Shown: piece after piece, positions 34,825 to 43,529 of the stretch
How the letters are laid out: every line of letters starts with the position of its first letter
How positions within the stretch are numbered: position 1 is the first letter of the stretch
The notes under the pieces: model-generated
Seen by the model: the letters and a program-made list of their open reading frames with translations, nothing else
What the model was told of the DNA's origin: nothing
Database searches by the model: none
Source: Candidatus Zixiibacteriota bacterium
GTDB taxonomy: Bacteria; Zixibacteria; MSB-5A5; GN15; PGXB01
Length of the DNA stretch: 64,000 nucleotides
Direction: 5' to 3'
Assembly: GCA_026397505.1 (NCBI GenBank)
Contig: JAPLUR010000060.1
Coordinates: forward strand, 1 to 64,000
Translations under genes and position numbers: made by a program

Positions 34825-36452
34825 TGAGCCGGATTTTTTGCACATTGTTATTTCTGTTGGCGGCTTTTGGTTTGGCGCAGGCCGATATAATTATCAACGA
34901 GGTCATGTCCAACGAACTTGGCGCCAACGTGTCGCTGGAGTGGATTGAATTATATAATAACTCCGATAGTGCCAAATCGCTTCTGTTCTACTCGCTTGAC
35001 ATTGATGGTGTCAGTCTTACTCTGCCCGGTATCTCGTTGGGGCCATATCAATATTATATCGCATGTCGCAGGTTGTACGATTCGGCAACCGTTATCGGTT
35101 TTGAATCGGTTTGGGGCGACGGCAGCGGCTTATGGGGTGACACACCTCAGGAAAATTATCAGGTACACCGCCTCGCGGAACTGGCTTTGAGAAATGATTC
35201 CGGGACCATTATCCTGAAATATGCCTCAATTGCCAAATCCATTTTCCATTGGACGAGCGCTGGACAGGATGGAGTTTCATGGGAAAGATTCGCACCCACT
35301 TCGCTGGTAATAAGCAACTCTTTCGACCCCCGCGGCGGAACACCGGGAAGAATAAATTCCAGTACGCCCCGACAGGATGATCTGGCGTTGCTGAAAATAT
35401 CGGCTTATCCGGAATCGGACAACATGACCGGATTAAATTACTTGATCGCCAATATCGGGCTTCAACCTGTGTCAGGGGCAGCACTGAGTATCTATTATGA
35501 TAATAACGAAGACAGCATTGTTGCCGATTCCGATTTCGTGGTTATATTCAATCTGCCGGATATGGCGCCGGGTGATACCATAGCGCGGATAGAGAATTTG
35601 CACCTTCGGGGTACATACGCCACTCTTCTGGCGCGGCTTCCCCAGGATGACCGTCCCGCTAATAATCTGGTATTGCTGACGGCGCCGGGTGAATATTTCC
35701 CGCCGATAATCCTCTCCGAATTTCTGGCCGATCCGCAATCGCCCCTGAGAGCGGAATGGGTCGAAATAAAAAACCGCAGTGACAGCACCATTAATATTAA
35801 AGGGTGGCTGCTGGGTGATTCGGCCCGGCAATATCAAATTACGGCGCTGGATTATTTTCTGTCGGTCGGCGAGTATCTGGTGCTCTGTGATGACAGCAGC
35901 GCTTTCAAATCCTTCTATACGGCAAGCGAAATCCCGTTGCTCCAGATGAGCGGCTGGGCGTCACTCAATAATAATGGGGATAAAATCAGACTGACCGATT
36001 CCTTTGGCTTTGTCGCCGATAGTTTCCTCTATAGTCTTGCCTATGGAGATAATTACACCTGGGGACGAGGCGGAGAGGTCGATATCACCGGCCGCTGGGG
36101 ACGTTCTGTTTCGCCCGGCGGTACGCCCGGACAGGGGAATGAAGTTTATTATCAGGCATCGGCGTCGAAGATAGAGATTAAAGTTGAACCGAATCCATTC
36201 TCGCCCAGAGAAGATGGTGAGATGGTGATAACCTTTGCCGTCCCGCCCGGCGATAATTTGAGCATGAGATTATATGATACCGAGGGGCGAGTGGTTAAGA
36301 CTCTGCTGGATAAAATGCCGGCATTGGACGGAACGGTTCGCTGGAACGGCAGCAGCGAGGCCGGGCGGCGTCTGCCGGTCGGGATTTATATCCTTTTTGT
36401 TGAAGTTTATGGCCGGGAACAGTACAAGCAGACGGTGGTGATCGCGCCATGA
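34818..36452 (+). CDS. exported lamin-tail-domain protein with FlgD-like Ig C-terminus
   Basis: A 544-residue secreted or surface protein. After a signal peptide (FCTLLFLLAAFGLAQA) come two lamin-tail domains: IIINEVMSNELGANVSLEWI (residues about 24-150) and ILSEFLADPQSPLRAEWVEI (about 294-410). A CARDB-like Ig segment lies between them (LNYLIANIGLQPVSGAALSI). The last 90 residues match the FlgD-Ig fold used as a C-terminal module in many FCB exported proteins (VEPNPFSPREDGEMVITF, LPVGIYILFVEV). Lamin-tail domains are thought to bind nucleic acid or act as surface modules. Flanked by barrel proteins in an overlapping operon, it may be their passenger or partner. Confidence 0.85.
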   Translation: MVMSRIFCTLLFLLAAFGLAQADIIINEVMSNELGANVSLEWIELYNNSDSAKSLLFYSLDIDGVSLTLPGISLGPYQYYIACRRLYDSATVIGFESVWGDGSGLWGDTPQENYQVHRLAELALRNDSGTIILKYASIAKSIFHWTSAGQDGVSWERFAPTSLVISNSFDPRGGTPGRINSSTPRQDDLALLKISAYPESDNMTGLNYLIANIGLQPVSGAALSIYYDNNEDSIVADSDFVVIFNLPDMAPGDTIARIENLHLRGTYATLLARLPQDDRPANNLVLLTAPGEYFPPIILSEFLADPQSPLRAEWVEIKNRSDSTINIKGWLLGDSARQYQITALDYFLSVGEYLVLCDDSSAFKSFYTASEIPLLQMSGWASLNNNGDKIRLTDSFGFVADSFLYSLAYGDNYTWGRGGEVDITGRWGRSVSPGGTPGQGNEVYYQASASKIEIKVEPNPFSPREDGEMVITFAVPPGDNLSMRLYDTEGRVVKTLLDKMPALDGTVRWNGSSEAGRRLPVGIYILFVEVYGREQYKQTVVIAP

Positions 36453-37255
36453 GGTCGAAACTAATCTTTCTCTGCCTACTTGGCCTTTCGCTGCCGGCAT
36501 TCTCGTTCGATATCGGGGCGGGAAGGCTGACCGGTATGGGCGGAACAGTGCTTTTCTCATCACCGTCCGCATCTGATTATCTGGCCTGCCCGGCGGTATT
36601 ACTTTCCGAGCGGCAGTTGGTTTTTGAGTCGGGTTTCCAGAGAAAATATGATTTGGCCGATCTGGATAAGGTTTTTGCGGCAGCGGCTTATCGGTATAGA
36701 AGTTTCTCCGGGGCCGTCGGTTTCTCGCAATTTGGCCGGGAGAATTATTACACGGAGAAACTTATTAGGGGGGCACTGGGGGTGCAGTTCCGCTTGATGA
36801 CGCTGGCAATTGATATTTCGGGATGGACCATAGAGATAGGGGACAACCATGGTTCGTTCAATATGGCCTCCCTGGGAGTAACCGGCGGCCTGAATTATGA
36901 GAGGTTTCACCTGGGATTAGCCGCAGACAATATCAATCAGCCGGCGCCGATCGACGACGCTGAAAGGTATCAGACCGTCTTTAAGATTTATGCTGAAGTA
37001 GAGGGACCCTCGACCTATTCTCTCACCGGGCGGGTGGCGCTGGAAAAGTACGAAAAACCGATTCTGGCCGTCGGCCAATATATCCGTTTGCAGGGGAAGA
37101 ATGCCATCTTCTGGGGGGTAAGCAACAATCCTCTCACTTATGGCGGTGGTATTGACCTGCATTATCGCGGTTTCCGGCTCGGTTATGCAGCCTCATATCA
37201 CCCGGTTCTGGGGATGAGTCATAATTTGTCGCTGGAATTCGTGTGGAAGAGCTGA
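36449..37255 (+). CDS. PorV-like outer-membrane barrel protein
   Basis: A 268-residue protein with a signal peptide (LIFLCLLGLSLPAFS) and the opening GAGRLTGMGGTVLFSSPSAS seen in PorV/PorQ/UPF0164-type barrels, followed by alternating amphipathic strands and a terminal strand SLEFVWKS. Such proteins serve as attachment or transport barrels for FCB-type surface proteins. ATGA overlap with the lamin-tail gene supports a joint role. Exact family uncertain. Confidence 0.75.
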   Translation: MRSKLIFLCLLGLSLPAFSFDIGAGRLTGMGGTVLFSSPSASDYLACPAVLLSERQLVFESGFQRKYDLADLDKVFAAAAYRYRSFSGAVGFSQFGRENYYTEKLIRGALGVQFRLMTLAIDISGWTIEIGDNHGSFNMASLGVTGGLNYERFHLGLAADNINQPAPIDDAERYQTVFKIYAEVEGPSTYSLTGRVALEKYEKPILAVGQYIRLQGKNAIFWGVSNNPLTYGGGIDLHYRGFRLGYAASYHPVLGMSHNLSLEFVWKS

Positions 37256-37272
37256 TCGCATAAGAGAGCTTT

Positions 37273-38421
37273 ATGGAATTTCTATCACCTCAGGACAGAA
37301 TCATACAATATGAGCGGCGGATATTAGCTCCTTATGCCGCATTTTCCTCGGGCAGCCGCGGGCGGCAGTACCGCCAGAGCGAACATCCCCTTCGTTCAGT
37401 CTATCAGCGTGACCGCGATCGGGTCATCCATTCGGCGGCTTTCCGCCGCATGGAATATAAGACACAGGTTTTTGTCAACCATGAGGGGGATCATTATCGA
37501 ACGCGCCTGACACATACGATAGAAGTAGCTCAGATCAGCCGGACGATTGCCCGGACTCTGGGATTAAATGAGGATCTGGCCGAAGCGATCGCACTGGTGC
37601 ATGATCTGGGACACACCCCGTTCGGCCATTCGGGTGAGGATGTTCTTGATAATCTCATGGCCGATTTCGGCGGTTTTAATCATAATCGGCAGTCACTGCG
37701 GGTGGTTGATATTCTGGAACGAAGGTATCCTGATTATCCCGGCCTCAATCTTACCTATGAGGTTCGTGAGGGGATTATCAAGCATGAAACCGGCGGCCCG
37801 CAGATTTGCCCGGAAATATTTCCGCCGGAGGAAAAGCCGACTCTGGAAGCCTCGCTGGTTGATATGGCCGATGCCATCGCTTACAACAGCCATGACATCG
37901 ATGACGGATTATCATCGGGAATACTCAGTTGGGATGAATTGGCGGACGTGCCGATATGGGTCGAAGCCAGGACCGAATCGGAGCGGATATTCCCGTATCT
38001 TGATAAAAAGCTTCGTCGCCATTCCATAGTAAGACTTCTGGTCGACCGTCAGGTAGGCAGCCTGATACAGCAAACCTCCCAGAACATTCAAGAAAACAGG
38101 ATCAATTCACTGGCTGATGTTCGCCGTTATCCGGGAAGGCTGGTCGAATTTGCAATTCCGATGCAGGAAAAGATGAGCGTCCTCAAAAAATTTCTCACGT
38201 TGAAAATGTACCGCCACCCAAAGATCATGAAAATGGCCGATGAGGCCCGGATGATTTTGGAAACATTGTTTGAGGAATATCGCCGTGACCCAATAAAACT
38301 CCACGGTAAGTTCAAGCTCCGTCTTGATAAGGAGCCGGTCGAAACCATCATTGCCGATTTCATTGCCGGAATGACCGACCGATATGCGGTACGTATGTTC
38401 GGGCAGATGAAAGCGCGGTGA
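37273..38421 (+). CDS. dgt: deoxyguanosinetriphosphate triphosphohydrolase-like protein
   Basis: A 382-residue HD-domain enzyme of the dNTPase family, which releases triphosphate from dGTP or related dNTPs. Signatures: HSAAFRRMEYKTQVF, RTRLTHTIEVAQISR, the metal-binding HDLGHTPFGH (residues about 114-123) and ASLVDMADAIAYNSHDIDDG. It lacks the long C-terminal region of the E. coli enzyme, as is usual for type-2 dGTPase-like proteins. Last gene of the rnr-led run, 17 bases after the barrel gene. Confidence 0.93.
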   Translation: MEFLSPQDRIIQYERRILAPYAAFSSGSRGRQYRQSEHPLRSVYQRDRDRVIHSAAFRRMEYKTQVFVNHEGDHYRTRLTHTIEVAQISRTIARTLGLNEDLAEAIALVHDLGHTPFGHSGEDVLDNLMADFGGFNHNRQSLRVVDILERRYPDYPGLNLTYEVREGIIKHETGGPQICPEIFPPEEKPTLEASLVDMADAIAYNSHDIDDGLSSGILSWDELADVPIWVEARTESERIFPYLDKKLRRHSIVRLLVDRQVGSLIQQTSQNIQENRINSLADVRRYPGRLVEFAIPMQEKMSVLKKFLTLKMYRHPKIMKMADEARMILETLFEEYRRDPIKLHGKFKLRLDKEPVETIIADFIAGMTDRYAVRMFGQMKAR

Positions 38422-38504
38422 AAAATTCTCACCATTTGTCATCCGGGTCTCAGCCGAAACCCTCTTTATCGAATTCCATGTAAAATTGTAATGGGCAATA
38501 AAAA

Positions 38505-38567
38505 GGGAGTGGAAGCTGTTAGGTAGAGGGGGCTAGGAAACTACCTGAAGTTCAGCGCTCCACTCCC
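38505..38567 (+). ncRNA. candidate structured RNA (stable 63-nt hairpin) in the gap 38422-38785
   Basis: GGGAGTGGA (38505-38513) pairs with TCCACTCCC (38559-38567). Inside, GCTG pairs with CAGC and AGGTAG with CTACCT, closing a loop AGGGGGCTAGGAAA. There is no T-run, so it is not a normal terminator. The conserved-looking purine-rich loop resembles a protein- or RNA-binding site. I cannot match it to a known RNA family (it lacks the SRP GGAA/AGCAG motif). The rest of the 360-base gap is AT-rich with no gene. Confidence 0.4.
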
Positions 38568-38785
38568 AAATCTCAACTGGAAGAACTACCCTTCGCAAAT
38601 AATATAAATAATAAGACCGAAATTGCATAGTGAAAATACCGGGATTTCATCTAAGATATGAATATTTTTTCACAAGGACAACAATTCCGTAAGTTTTCCT
38701 CTTGCGTATCTCGTTGAAAAACAATGAAATGCGATTAAGTTTGACTATCTATCCCGGGGGCATGACTTTTGCCGGTTGATAGTTC

Positions 38786-39163
38786 ATGGACTGTTTCTTT
38801 GGCGCATATCAGAAGAGACTGGATGCTTCTACAACCCAGAAGATGCTGGTCTGTTTTTCCATACCGGCGGCGGGCATTTCATTCAAGGCTCCTTTCGTCG
38901 GGGAAGAACTGCACACCGAGTATGCCTCACTCTTGACCCTGCTTGAATTCATTGAACTGAACCGCCAGCTTTTTGAGGGGCGAGAGTTGAGGATTTATGG
39001 TGATAACCTGGAATTGGTCAACCAGATCAATTTGCAGTCGGTCTGTCGTTATGAATTCACCGAATTGTTGAAAAAGGCGTTGGAATACCGCGAAAAATAC
39101 AAATTTTGCCTTGGCTGGGTGCCAAAAAAGAATAATCCGGCCTTGAACTCCCTTTTTGATTGA
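38786..39163 (+). CDS. RNase H-fold protein, possibly catalytically degenerate
   Basis: A 125-residue protein. EELHTEYASLLTLLEFIELN, then LRIYGDNLELVNQIN, then the amphipathic ELLKKALEYREKYKFCLGWV and finally KKNNPALNSLFD follow the order of RNase HI / reverse-transcriptase-like domains (E in helix A, D in the strand 'I.GDN..VV.QI', 'VPRK.N..AD' at the end). The first catalytic Asp of RNase HI is not evident at the N-terminus (MDCFFGAYQKR). Similar small proteins are often annotated ribonuclease HI family. It lies just upstream of holA but ends before that gene's own promoter. Confidence 0.55.
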   Translation: MDCFFGAYQKRLDASTTQKMLVCFSIPAAGISFKAPFVGEELHTEYASLLTLLEFIELNRQLFEGRELRIYGDNLELVNQINLQSVCRYEFTELLKKALEYREKYKFCLGWVPKKNNPALNSLFD

Positions 39164-39188
39164 CAGTTCTTTCCCCTCTCTCTTAATT
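39160..39188 (+). promoter_or_regulatory. holA promoter, leaderless geometry
   Basis: TTGACA (39160-39165) overlaps the stop region of the upstream gene; 17-base spacer; TTAATT (39183-39188); seven bases; GTG start at 39196. No Shine-Dalgarno. Confidence 0.55.
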
Positions 39189-39195
39189 TGGGGCT

Positions 39196-40191
39196 GTGAC
39201 TCCAAGCGAACTTAATCAGGAACTGGAATCCGGTAGATTCCGGTCGGTCTACTATTTTTGTGGGACCGAAGATTATCGGATGAAAGAAGCCGAAAAGGCG
39301 ATTGTCCGGAGATTTCTTCCCAAATCCCAGACGGCTATAAATCATACAGTCATAACCGCGCAGAAAGGAAAGCTGCCCGATATTCTGACCGAGCTTTCTG
39401 TCATCCCGATGCTGGGAGAGCGGCAGGTTTTCACCATTGATGAAATTCAATCCCTTGCACAGAGCGAGATAGAGAAGATACTTTCTATCTTGAGCCCGCC
39501 GGATCCGAGCCGAGTTGTCATTTTCGTGACACCGGCAACCAGGGCGTTGAGCAAGAAAACGAAGCTGCTGGAATTCCTGCTTCAAAAAACCGCGGCAATT
39601 GAATTTAATCGGATCCCGGGGGACCAGGCGCGAAGAAGAATCACCGCCGTCTTCAAAGAGCACCAGATCACGATTCAGCCCGAAGCCGAAAAAATACTGA
39701 TAATGTTGGGCGGTGGTGATATGGGAGGACTGACCGAAGAAGTGAACAAGCTGGTCAACTATGTCGGTCAGGGAGGAACGATCAGAAAAGAGGATGTAGC
39801 GCTGGTCTGTTCCGACTATCAGGCTTACCAGATTTACGAGTTGGCGGATCGGGCGGCACAGGGGGATTTTGATCGATCACTGGCCATCATAAGTTATCTG
39901 TCCGGTCAGGGGGAGAGAGCTTCCACGATTACATTCTGGCTGGGAGAGCATTTTATCGACCTTTATCTGGTCAAGAATAAGAAGCCTTTGCCGGTCTGGA
40001 AAAAGAAGTTTCTTTGGAAATACAGCCAGCAGGCGGATCTGTTTGATAATAAACAGCTTGAGAAGATAATCGAGTTGATTTCCGAGGCCGATTATGAGCT
40101 TCGCAGCAATATCAAACCGGAAATCCTGATTATCGAGAAATTGGTTATTAATATCTGTAACCTTCGCAATCAAAAAACTGCCCATGGATGA
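39196..40191 (+). CDS. holA: DNA polymerase III subunit delta
   Basis: A 331-residue clamp-loader subunit that opens the beta sliding clamp. Features of the family: the N-terminal SVYYFCGTEDYRMKEAEKAI (degenerate AAA+ start), LGERQVFTIDEIQSL, VVIFVTPATRALSKKTKLLE, and the collar-domain helices DMGGLTEEVNKLVNYVGQGG and the later QAYQIYELADRAAQGDFDRS. The start codon is GTG, directly downstream of a strong promoter. Overlaps the following sigma factor gene by eight bases. Confidence 0.92.
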   Translation: MTPSELNQELESGRFRSVYYFCGTEDYRMKEAEKAIVRRFLPKSQTAINHTVITAQKGKLPDILTELSVIPMLGERQVFTIDEIQSLAQSEIEKILSILSPPDPSRVVIFVTPATRALSKKTKLLEFLLQKTAAIEFNRIPGDQARRRITAVFKEHQITIQPEAEKILIMLGGGDMGGLTEEVNKLVNYVGQGGTIRKEDVALVCSDYQAYQIYELADRAAQGDFDRSLAIISYLSGQGERASTITFWLGEHFIDLYLVKNKKPLPVWKKKFLWKYSQQADLFDNKQLEKIIELISEADYELRSNIKPEILIIEKLVINICNLRNQKTAHG

Positions 40192-40786
40192 AAAAATCCG
40201 GGAAGAAAAAGCGGCTCTATCTGTAAATAATGCGAATGATGCCGCCTTGGACCAGGCTCTTATCAAGGCAGCCCGGGACGGTGATAAGAATGCGTATGGG
40301 CGGCTGGTGCTGAAATATCAGAAGCGGGTATATAGATTCGTGGCGGCGCTTCTGGGCCGAACGGATACCGCCGAGGATATGGTGCAGGAAGCTTTTGTGA
40401 AAGGATACCTGGCCTTGAATGATTTTGAGTGGGGAAGGCCGTTTTATCCCTGGATTTCAACTATTGCCAGAAATCTGGCCCTCAATCATATCAAGAGAGA
40501 GGAGCGGGAGAAACCGATTTCGGAAATCGATGATTTCCTCTATCAGGTGCCTGATTCCAGCGCAAACCCGCTGGAACGAATGATTGAGAAGGAGAATGAT
40601 AAGAGGCTCTTGCGAGCCATTATGGCTTTGCCGATTCAGTTTCGGTCGGTTTTCATTCTGCGAATGTTCGAGAAGATGAGCTATGAGGAAATTGCCCGAT
40701 ATTTGAATATCTCGGTCGGAACCGTTGATTCCAGGCTGCACCGGGCGCGGGAAAGGCTGATTGAGGCCCTAAAGGATTCGCTTTAG
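40184..40786 (+). CDS. ECF-type RNA polymerase sigma factor (second)
   Basis: A 200-residue sigma factor with region 2 (AYGRLVLKYQKRVYRFVAAL, DTAEDMVQEAFVKGYLAL, FYPWISTIARNLALNHIKRE) and region 4 (LPIQFRSVFILRMFEKMSYE, IARYLNISVGTVDSRLHRAR). A 25-residue N-terminal extension precedes region 2. It overlaps holA and is followed after eight bases by its zinc-finger anti-sigma factor. Signal unknown. Confidence 0.95.
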   Translation: MDEKIREEKAALSVNNANDAALDQALIKAARDGDKNAYGRLVLKYQKRVYRFVAALLGRTDTAEDMVQEAFVKGYLALNDFEWGRPFYPWISTIARNLALNHIKREEREKPISEIDDFLYQVPDSSANPLERMIEKENDKRLLRAIMALPIQFRSVFILRMFEKMSYEEIARYLNISVGTVDSRLHRARERLIEALKDSL

Positions 40787-40794
40787 AAGGAATT

Positions 40795-41982
40795 ATGAAG
40801 TGTGACAGGATAAAATTGATTTTGGGTCGGTATGTTGATGACCGGCTGACCGCATTGGAAAGAGCCGAGGTCGAGGAGCATCTGACCGGCTGTACCGAAT
40901 GCCGCGCACATTATCAGGATCTGCTGAAATTAGAGGCTTCGGTCGAGAAGCTGCAACTTGGCGGCGATGAGGAGTATTGGTTGCGGCAGAAAGACGCCAT
41001 CCTCGGCACCATAGGCGAAATTGAGGCATCCACAGTTGTTAAACTGCCAAAGAAAAAGAGAACCGGACTTCCTTTTAAGCTGGCGGCAATCGCCGCCTCG
41101 GTTTCGCTGGTGGCCTATATATCCATACATGAATCGAAAGTCACCGAGCCGACTAGGGCACTATTTACGCCGCAAGCTTTGCCGAGTGTATCAACCGTCA
41201 AACCTTCAATGCCTGAAACAACCAAAGCGGCCGAGCATCTGATGATCGAGAAGAGGGCATCTGATACCGGCGCTCGGACCTCTCCGAAAAGCACAATCAT
41301 AAGCATGGAACCGGAAAAGAGGGAGGTTCCGGTAGTGTCTCCAATTACTGTCACTCAAAGTGCGGAGTCGATGGTGGCCGGCGAGAAGCCAATAGTTCTT
41401 GAAGCAGTACCGCCTGCTCCAGACACAACGAGCAGAATCTCGAAAATTACGAAAATGGAGCAGACGCTAATCCAGAAAGTGCCGGAGCCTGCCGGAGAGT
41501 CTCTACTTAAAAAAGAGAGAAAGAGCGCACCGTCGGCAAAGCCTGAGGAACAAAAGGGTCACAAGCCAGAGGCCCTGCCCGAAATTCCAGTTCCGAAGAC
41601 TGATCTCGCGAGTGCTGACCGGCAGATGAATCCAAAAAGCCAGAGCAACGCAATCATATCGGCCGCGTCCGACAGCAGCGATATGATTGCCTATGTGGAT
41701 TGGCGCCGTCAGACGGAGTATCTGGAGGCACTGCACGGTCAACTCCTGACTTCTGAAGGCAAAGGGATTTCTTCCATCAGCTCATCTCAAAAGACCGATT
41801 CCCTGAAACAGGTACTGCTGGACATGGCCGAGGCTTATTACAATGTCGGCCGTCTCACGCCCGATAAGGATGAGAGATATGTCATGCTGGGCAAACTCCA
41901 GAGTCTAGCCGCCCGGGCGGATTCAAGCTGCCTGAAAACGATACAGGATTATATAACTGCTCTTGATTCCCTGACAAAATAA
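40795..41982 (+). CDS. zinc-finger anti-sigma factor with long extracytoplasmic region
   Basis: A 395-residue protein. The N-terminal zinc-finger has Cys3 and HLTGCTEC (residues about 30-37), followed by a cytoplasmic helix and one membrane segment at about 87-104 (FKLAAIAASVSLVAYISI). About 290 residues then lie outside: a long Pro/Lys/Glu/Ser-rich low-complexity linker to about residue 290 and a helical end (WRRQTEYLEALHGQLLTSEG, LLDMAEAYYNVGRLTPDKDE) with TPR-like character. It presumably sequesters the upstream sigma factor and releases it on an envelope signal. Confidence 0.85.
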   Translation: MKCDRIKLILGRYVDDRLTALERAEVEEHLTGCTECRAHYQDLLKLEASVEKLQLGGDEEYWLRQKDAILGTIGEIEASTVVKLPKKKRTGLPFKLAAIAASVSLVAYISIHESKVTEPTRALFTPQALPSVSTVKPSMPETTKAAEHLMIEKRASDTGARTSPKSTIISMEPEKREVPVVSPITVTQSAESMVAGEKPIVLEAVPPAPDTTSRISKITKMEQTLIQKVPEPAGESLLKKERKSAPSAKPEEQKGHKPEALPEIPVPKTDLASADRQMNPKSQSNAIISAASDSSDMIAYVDWRRQTEYLEALHGQLLTSEGKGISSISSSQKTDSLKQVLLDMAEAYYNVGRLTPDKDERYVMLGKLQSLAARADSSCLKTIQDYITALDSLTK

Positions 41983-42049
41983 GAACTTTTTGTTCCCCCT
42001 TCCGTAAATAAACAATAGAAGAACGGAATTTGAAACGGATGGAGGTCTT

Positions 42050-42490
42050 ATGAATAAACGACTTTACTGGTCGCGGGTAGACCACAAGATTGGCGGCGTA
42101 TGCGGCGGTCTGGCGGAATACTTCGATATCGATCCGACGCTGGTAAGGATTGCGGCCATAGTGCTGATATTTTTTCACGGCCTCGGTCTTCTGGCCTACA
42201 TTATCGCCTGGATCACCATGCCCAGACGTCCCCTGGTAGTTGTCGACGGAGCAATTGTCAACGAGCGGCCAGCGGGTAAGAATGGAGCTTCGAAAGGCGC
42301 TTTCATTCTGGGTTTTATCCTGATTCTAATCGGACTGCTTTTTCTAATTGAGAAATTTTACTGGTGGTTTGATTTTGGCCTTGTCATTGCGATTGCACTG
42401 GTTTTATTGGGCATATTTTTACTTGTTCGGCCGGGGAAAGGAGAGCATGTCAATCATAATAATGCACAGCCGGGGGAGGTGGTAAGATGA
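42050..42490 (+). CDS. PspC-domain membrane protein
   Basis: A 146-residue protein. Residues 3-60 form the PspC domain: YWSRVDHKIGGVCGGLAEYF, DIDPTLVRIAAIVLIFFHG, LLAYIIAWITMPRRP. Two more membrane segments follow (GAFILGFILILIGLLFLIEK and FGLVIAIALVLLGIFLLV). PspC-type proteins respond to membrane stress together with PspA or LiaF-like proteins. GGAGG precedes the ATG. Overlaps the next, LiaF-like gene by ATGA. Confidence 0.93.
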   Translation: MNKRLYWSRVDHKIGGVCGGLAEYFDIDPTLVRIAAIVLIFFHGLGLLAYIIAWITMPRRPLVVVDGAIVNERPAGKNGASKGAFILGFILILIGLLFLIEKFYWWFDFGLVIAIALVLLGIFLLVRPGKGEHVNHNNAQPGEVVR

Positions 42491-43401
42491 CACCGAGCCG
42501 TCTGAGATGGGGACTTCTTCTGGTCGCAATCGGCGCGATGCTATTGCTTAACAATACCGGCGCTCTCAGTTGGGAATACTGGCTCCAGTTGCTTTATTGG
42601 TGGCCGATTATCCTCATCGCCATAGGTGTGGAGAAAATATTCCTCAGGACCAGATTGCAGATTTTGTCGTACCTGTCGCCGTTGATTCTGGTGGGAACCA
42701 TGGTTTATATTGCCTTTGATACCGGGGCGGAGACAGCTAATTCCCATGATTACTTCTCCCGCTATCGTTGGAGCGAAGCATCGGATTCCTCGGTTCGTCT
42801 GACCGAGGCGACCATAGAGAACGGCAGCACGAATCTCTATGTTGGCCGCGGTGGTTCCGACCTGGTTTCGGCGCGATTTGACCGGTTTTCCCGAAAGCCC
42901 AAAATTGATTTTTCCAAGAACAGCGGTATTGCCCGGCTCGAGATGCGGCGCGGAGGCGGGGGATCGAACTGGAGCGGACGGGATTTCATCGTGATCAACA
43001 ATCACCGCGACGGGCGCACCTGGAATCTTACTTTTTCCGAGGCAGTGCCTCTCAAACTCACCTGTCGTGGCCGCAATGCAGATATGGATCTCAATATGAC
43101 TTCGATCCCGATGGAAAATTTGCTCATCGATGACCCGGGCGGGGAAGTCTACTTGAGAGTCGGAACGCTGAAACCTCGGGTAAATGTGGAGTTGAGCGGC
43201 CGCGATGCCCAGCTTCAGTTTCGCATCCCCGACGGAGTCGGAGTTAAAGTAACCGGCTCCGGAAAGAGCGATTACCTGCAGAGGAAGGGATTCATTGAAA
43301 GGGGCGGGGATTATTTTTCCGGCGGCTATGACACCTCGAATGTTCAGATCTCTTTGAAGATCAATGATGAACTGGAAGAATTTTCAATCGAGCCTTACTG
43401 A
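42487..43401 (+). CDS. LiaF/toastrack-type membrane-stress protein
   Basis: A 304-residue protein. The N-terminal 80 residues hold three or four membrane segments of the LiaF N-terminal/DUF5668 type (GLLLVAIGAMLLLNNTGALS, WWPIILIAIGVEKIFL, ILSYLSPLILVGTMVYIAFD). The rest is a soluble beta-rich domain with repeating strands (IENGSTNLYVGRGG, LRVGTLKPRVNVELSGRDAQ, FRIPDGVGVKVTGSGK) like the toastrack domain. Coupled to PspC; together they form a membrane-stress sensing pair, possibly in the regulon of the adjacent sigma factor (inference). A terminator follows. Confidence 0.88.
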   Translation: MTPSRLRWGLLLVAIGAMLLLNNTGALSWEYWLQLLYWWPIILIAIGVEKIFLRTRLQILSYLSPLILVGTMVYIAFDTGAETANSHDYFSRYRWSEASDSSVRLTEATIENGSTNLYVGRGGSDLVSARFDRFSRKPKIDFSKNSGIARLEMRRGGGGSNWSGRDFIVINNHRDGRTWNLTFSEAVPLKLTCRGRNADMDLNMTSIPMENLLIDDPGGEVYLRVGTLKPRVNVELSGRDAQLQFRIPDGVGVKVTGSGKSDYLQRKGFIERGGDYFSGGYDTSNVQISLKINDELEEFSIEPY

Positions 43402-43419
43402 CGACTATCGGTTTTGACC

Positions 43420-43447
43420 AAAGGCCGCCCGCGGGCGGCCTTTTTTT
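43420..43447 (+). terminator. terminator after the PspC-LiaF-like pair
   Basis: AAGGCCGCCC-GCGGGCGGCC followed by seven T. Very strong stem. Confidence 0.93.
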
Positions 43448-43492
43448 ATGAACTTCTCCTGCGCGGCGCCTGCCCGGGTCCAGAAAAAAGGG

Positions 43493-43520
43493 TTGATTTG
43501 CGCCATGTTTTATTTATAAT
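43493..43520 (+). promoter_or_regulatory. cmk promoter, near-leaderless
   Basis: TTGATT (43493-43498), 16-base spacer, consensus TATAAT (43515-43520), nine bases, ATG at 43530. Predicted leader of zero to three bases and no Shine-Dalgarno. Confidence 0.65.
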
Positions 43521-43529
43521 AGTAACCTT

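Noticed and set aside
38505-38567. Interpretation of the dgt-downstream hairpin as SRP 4.5S RNA
   Set aside because: It lacks the conserved GGAA tetraloop with AGCAG/AGGUCA symmetric loop of SRP domain IV.
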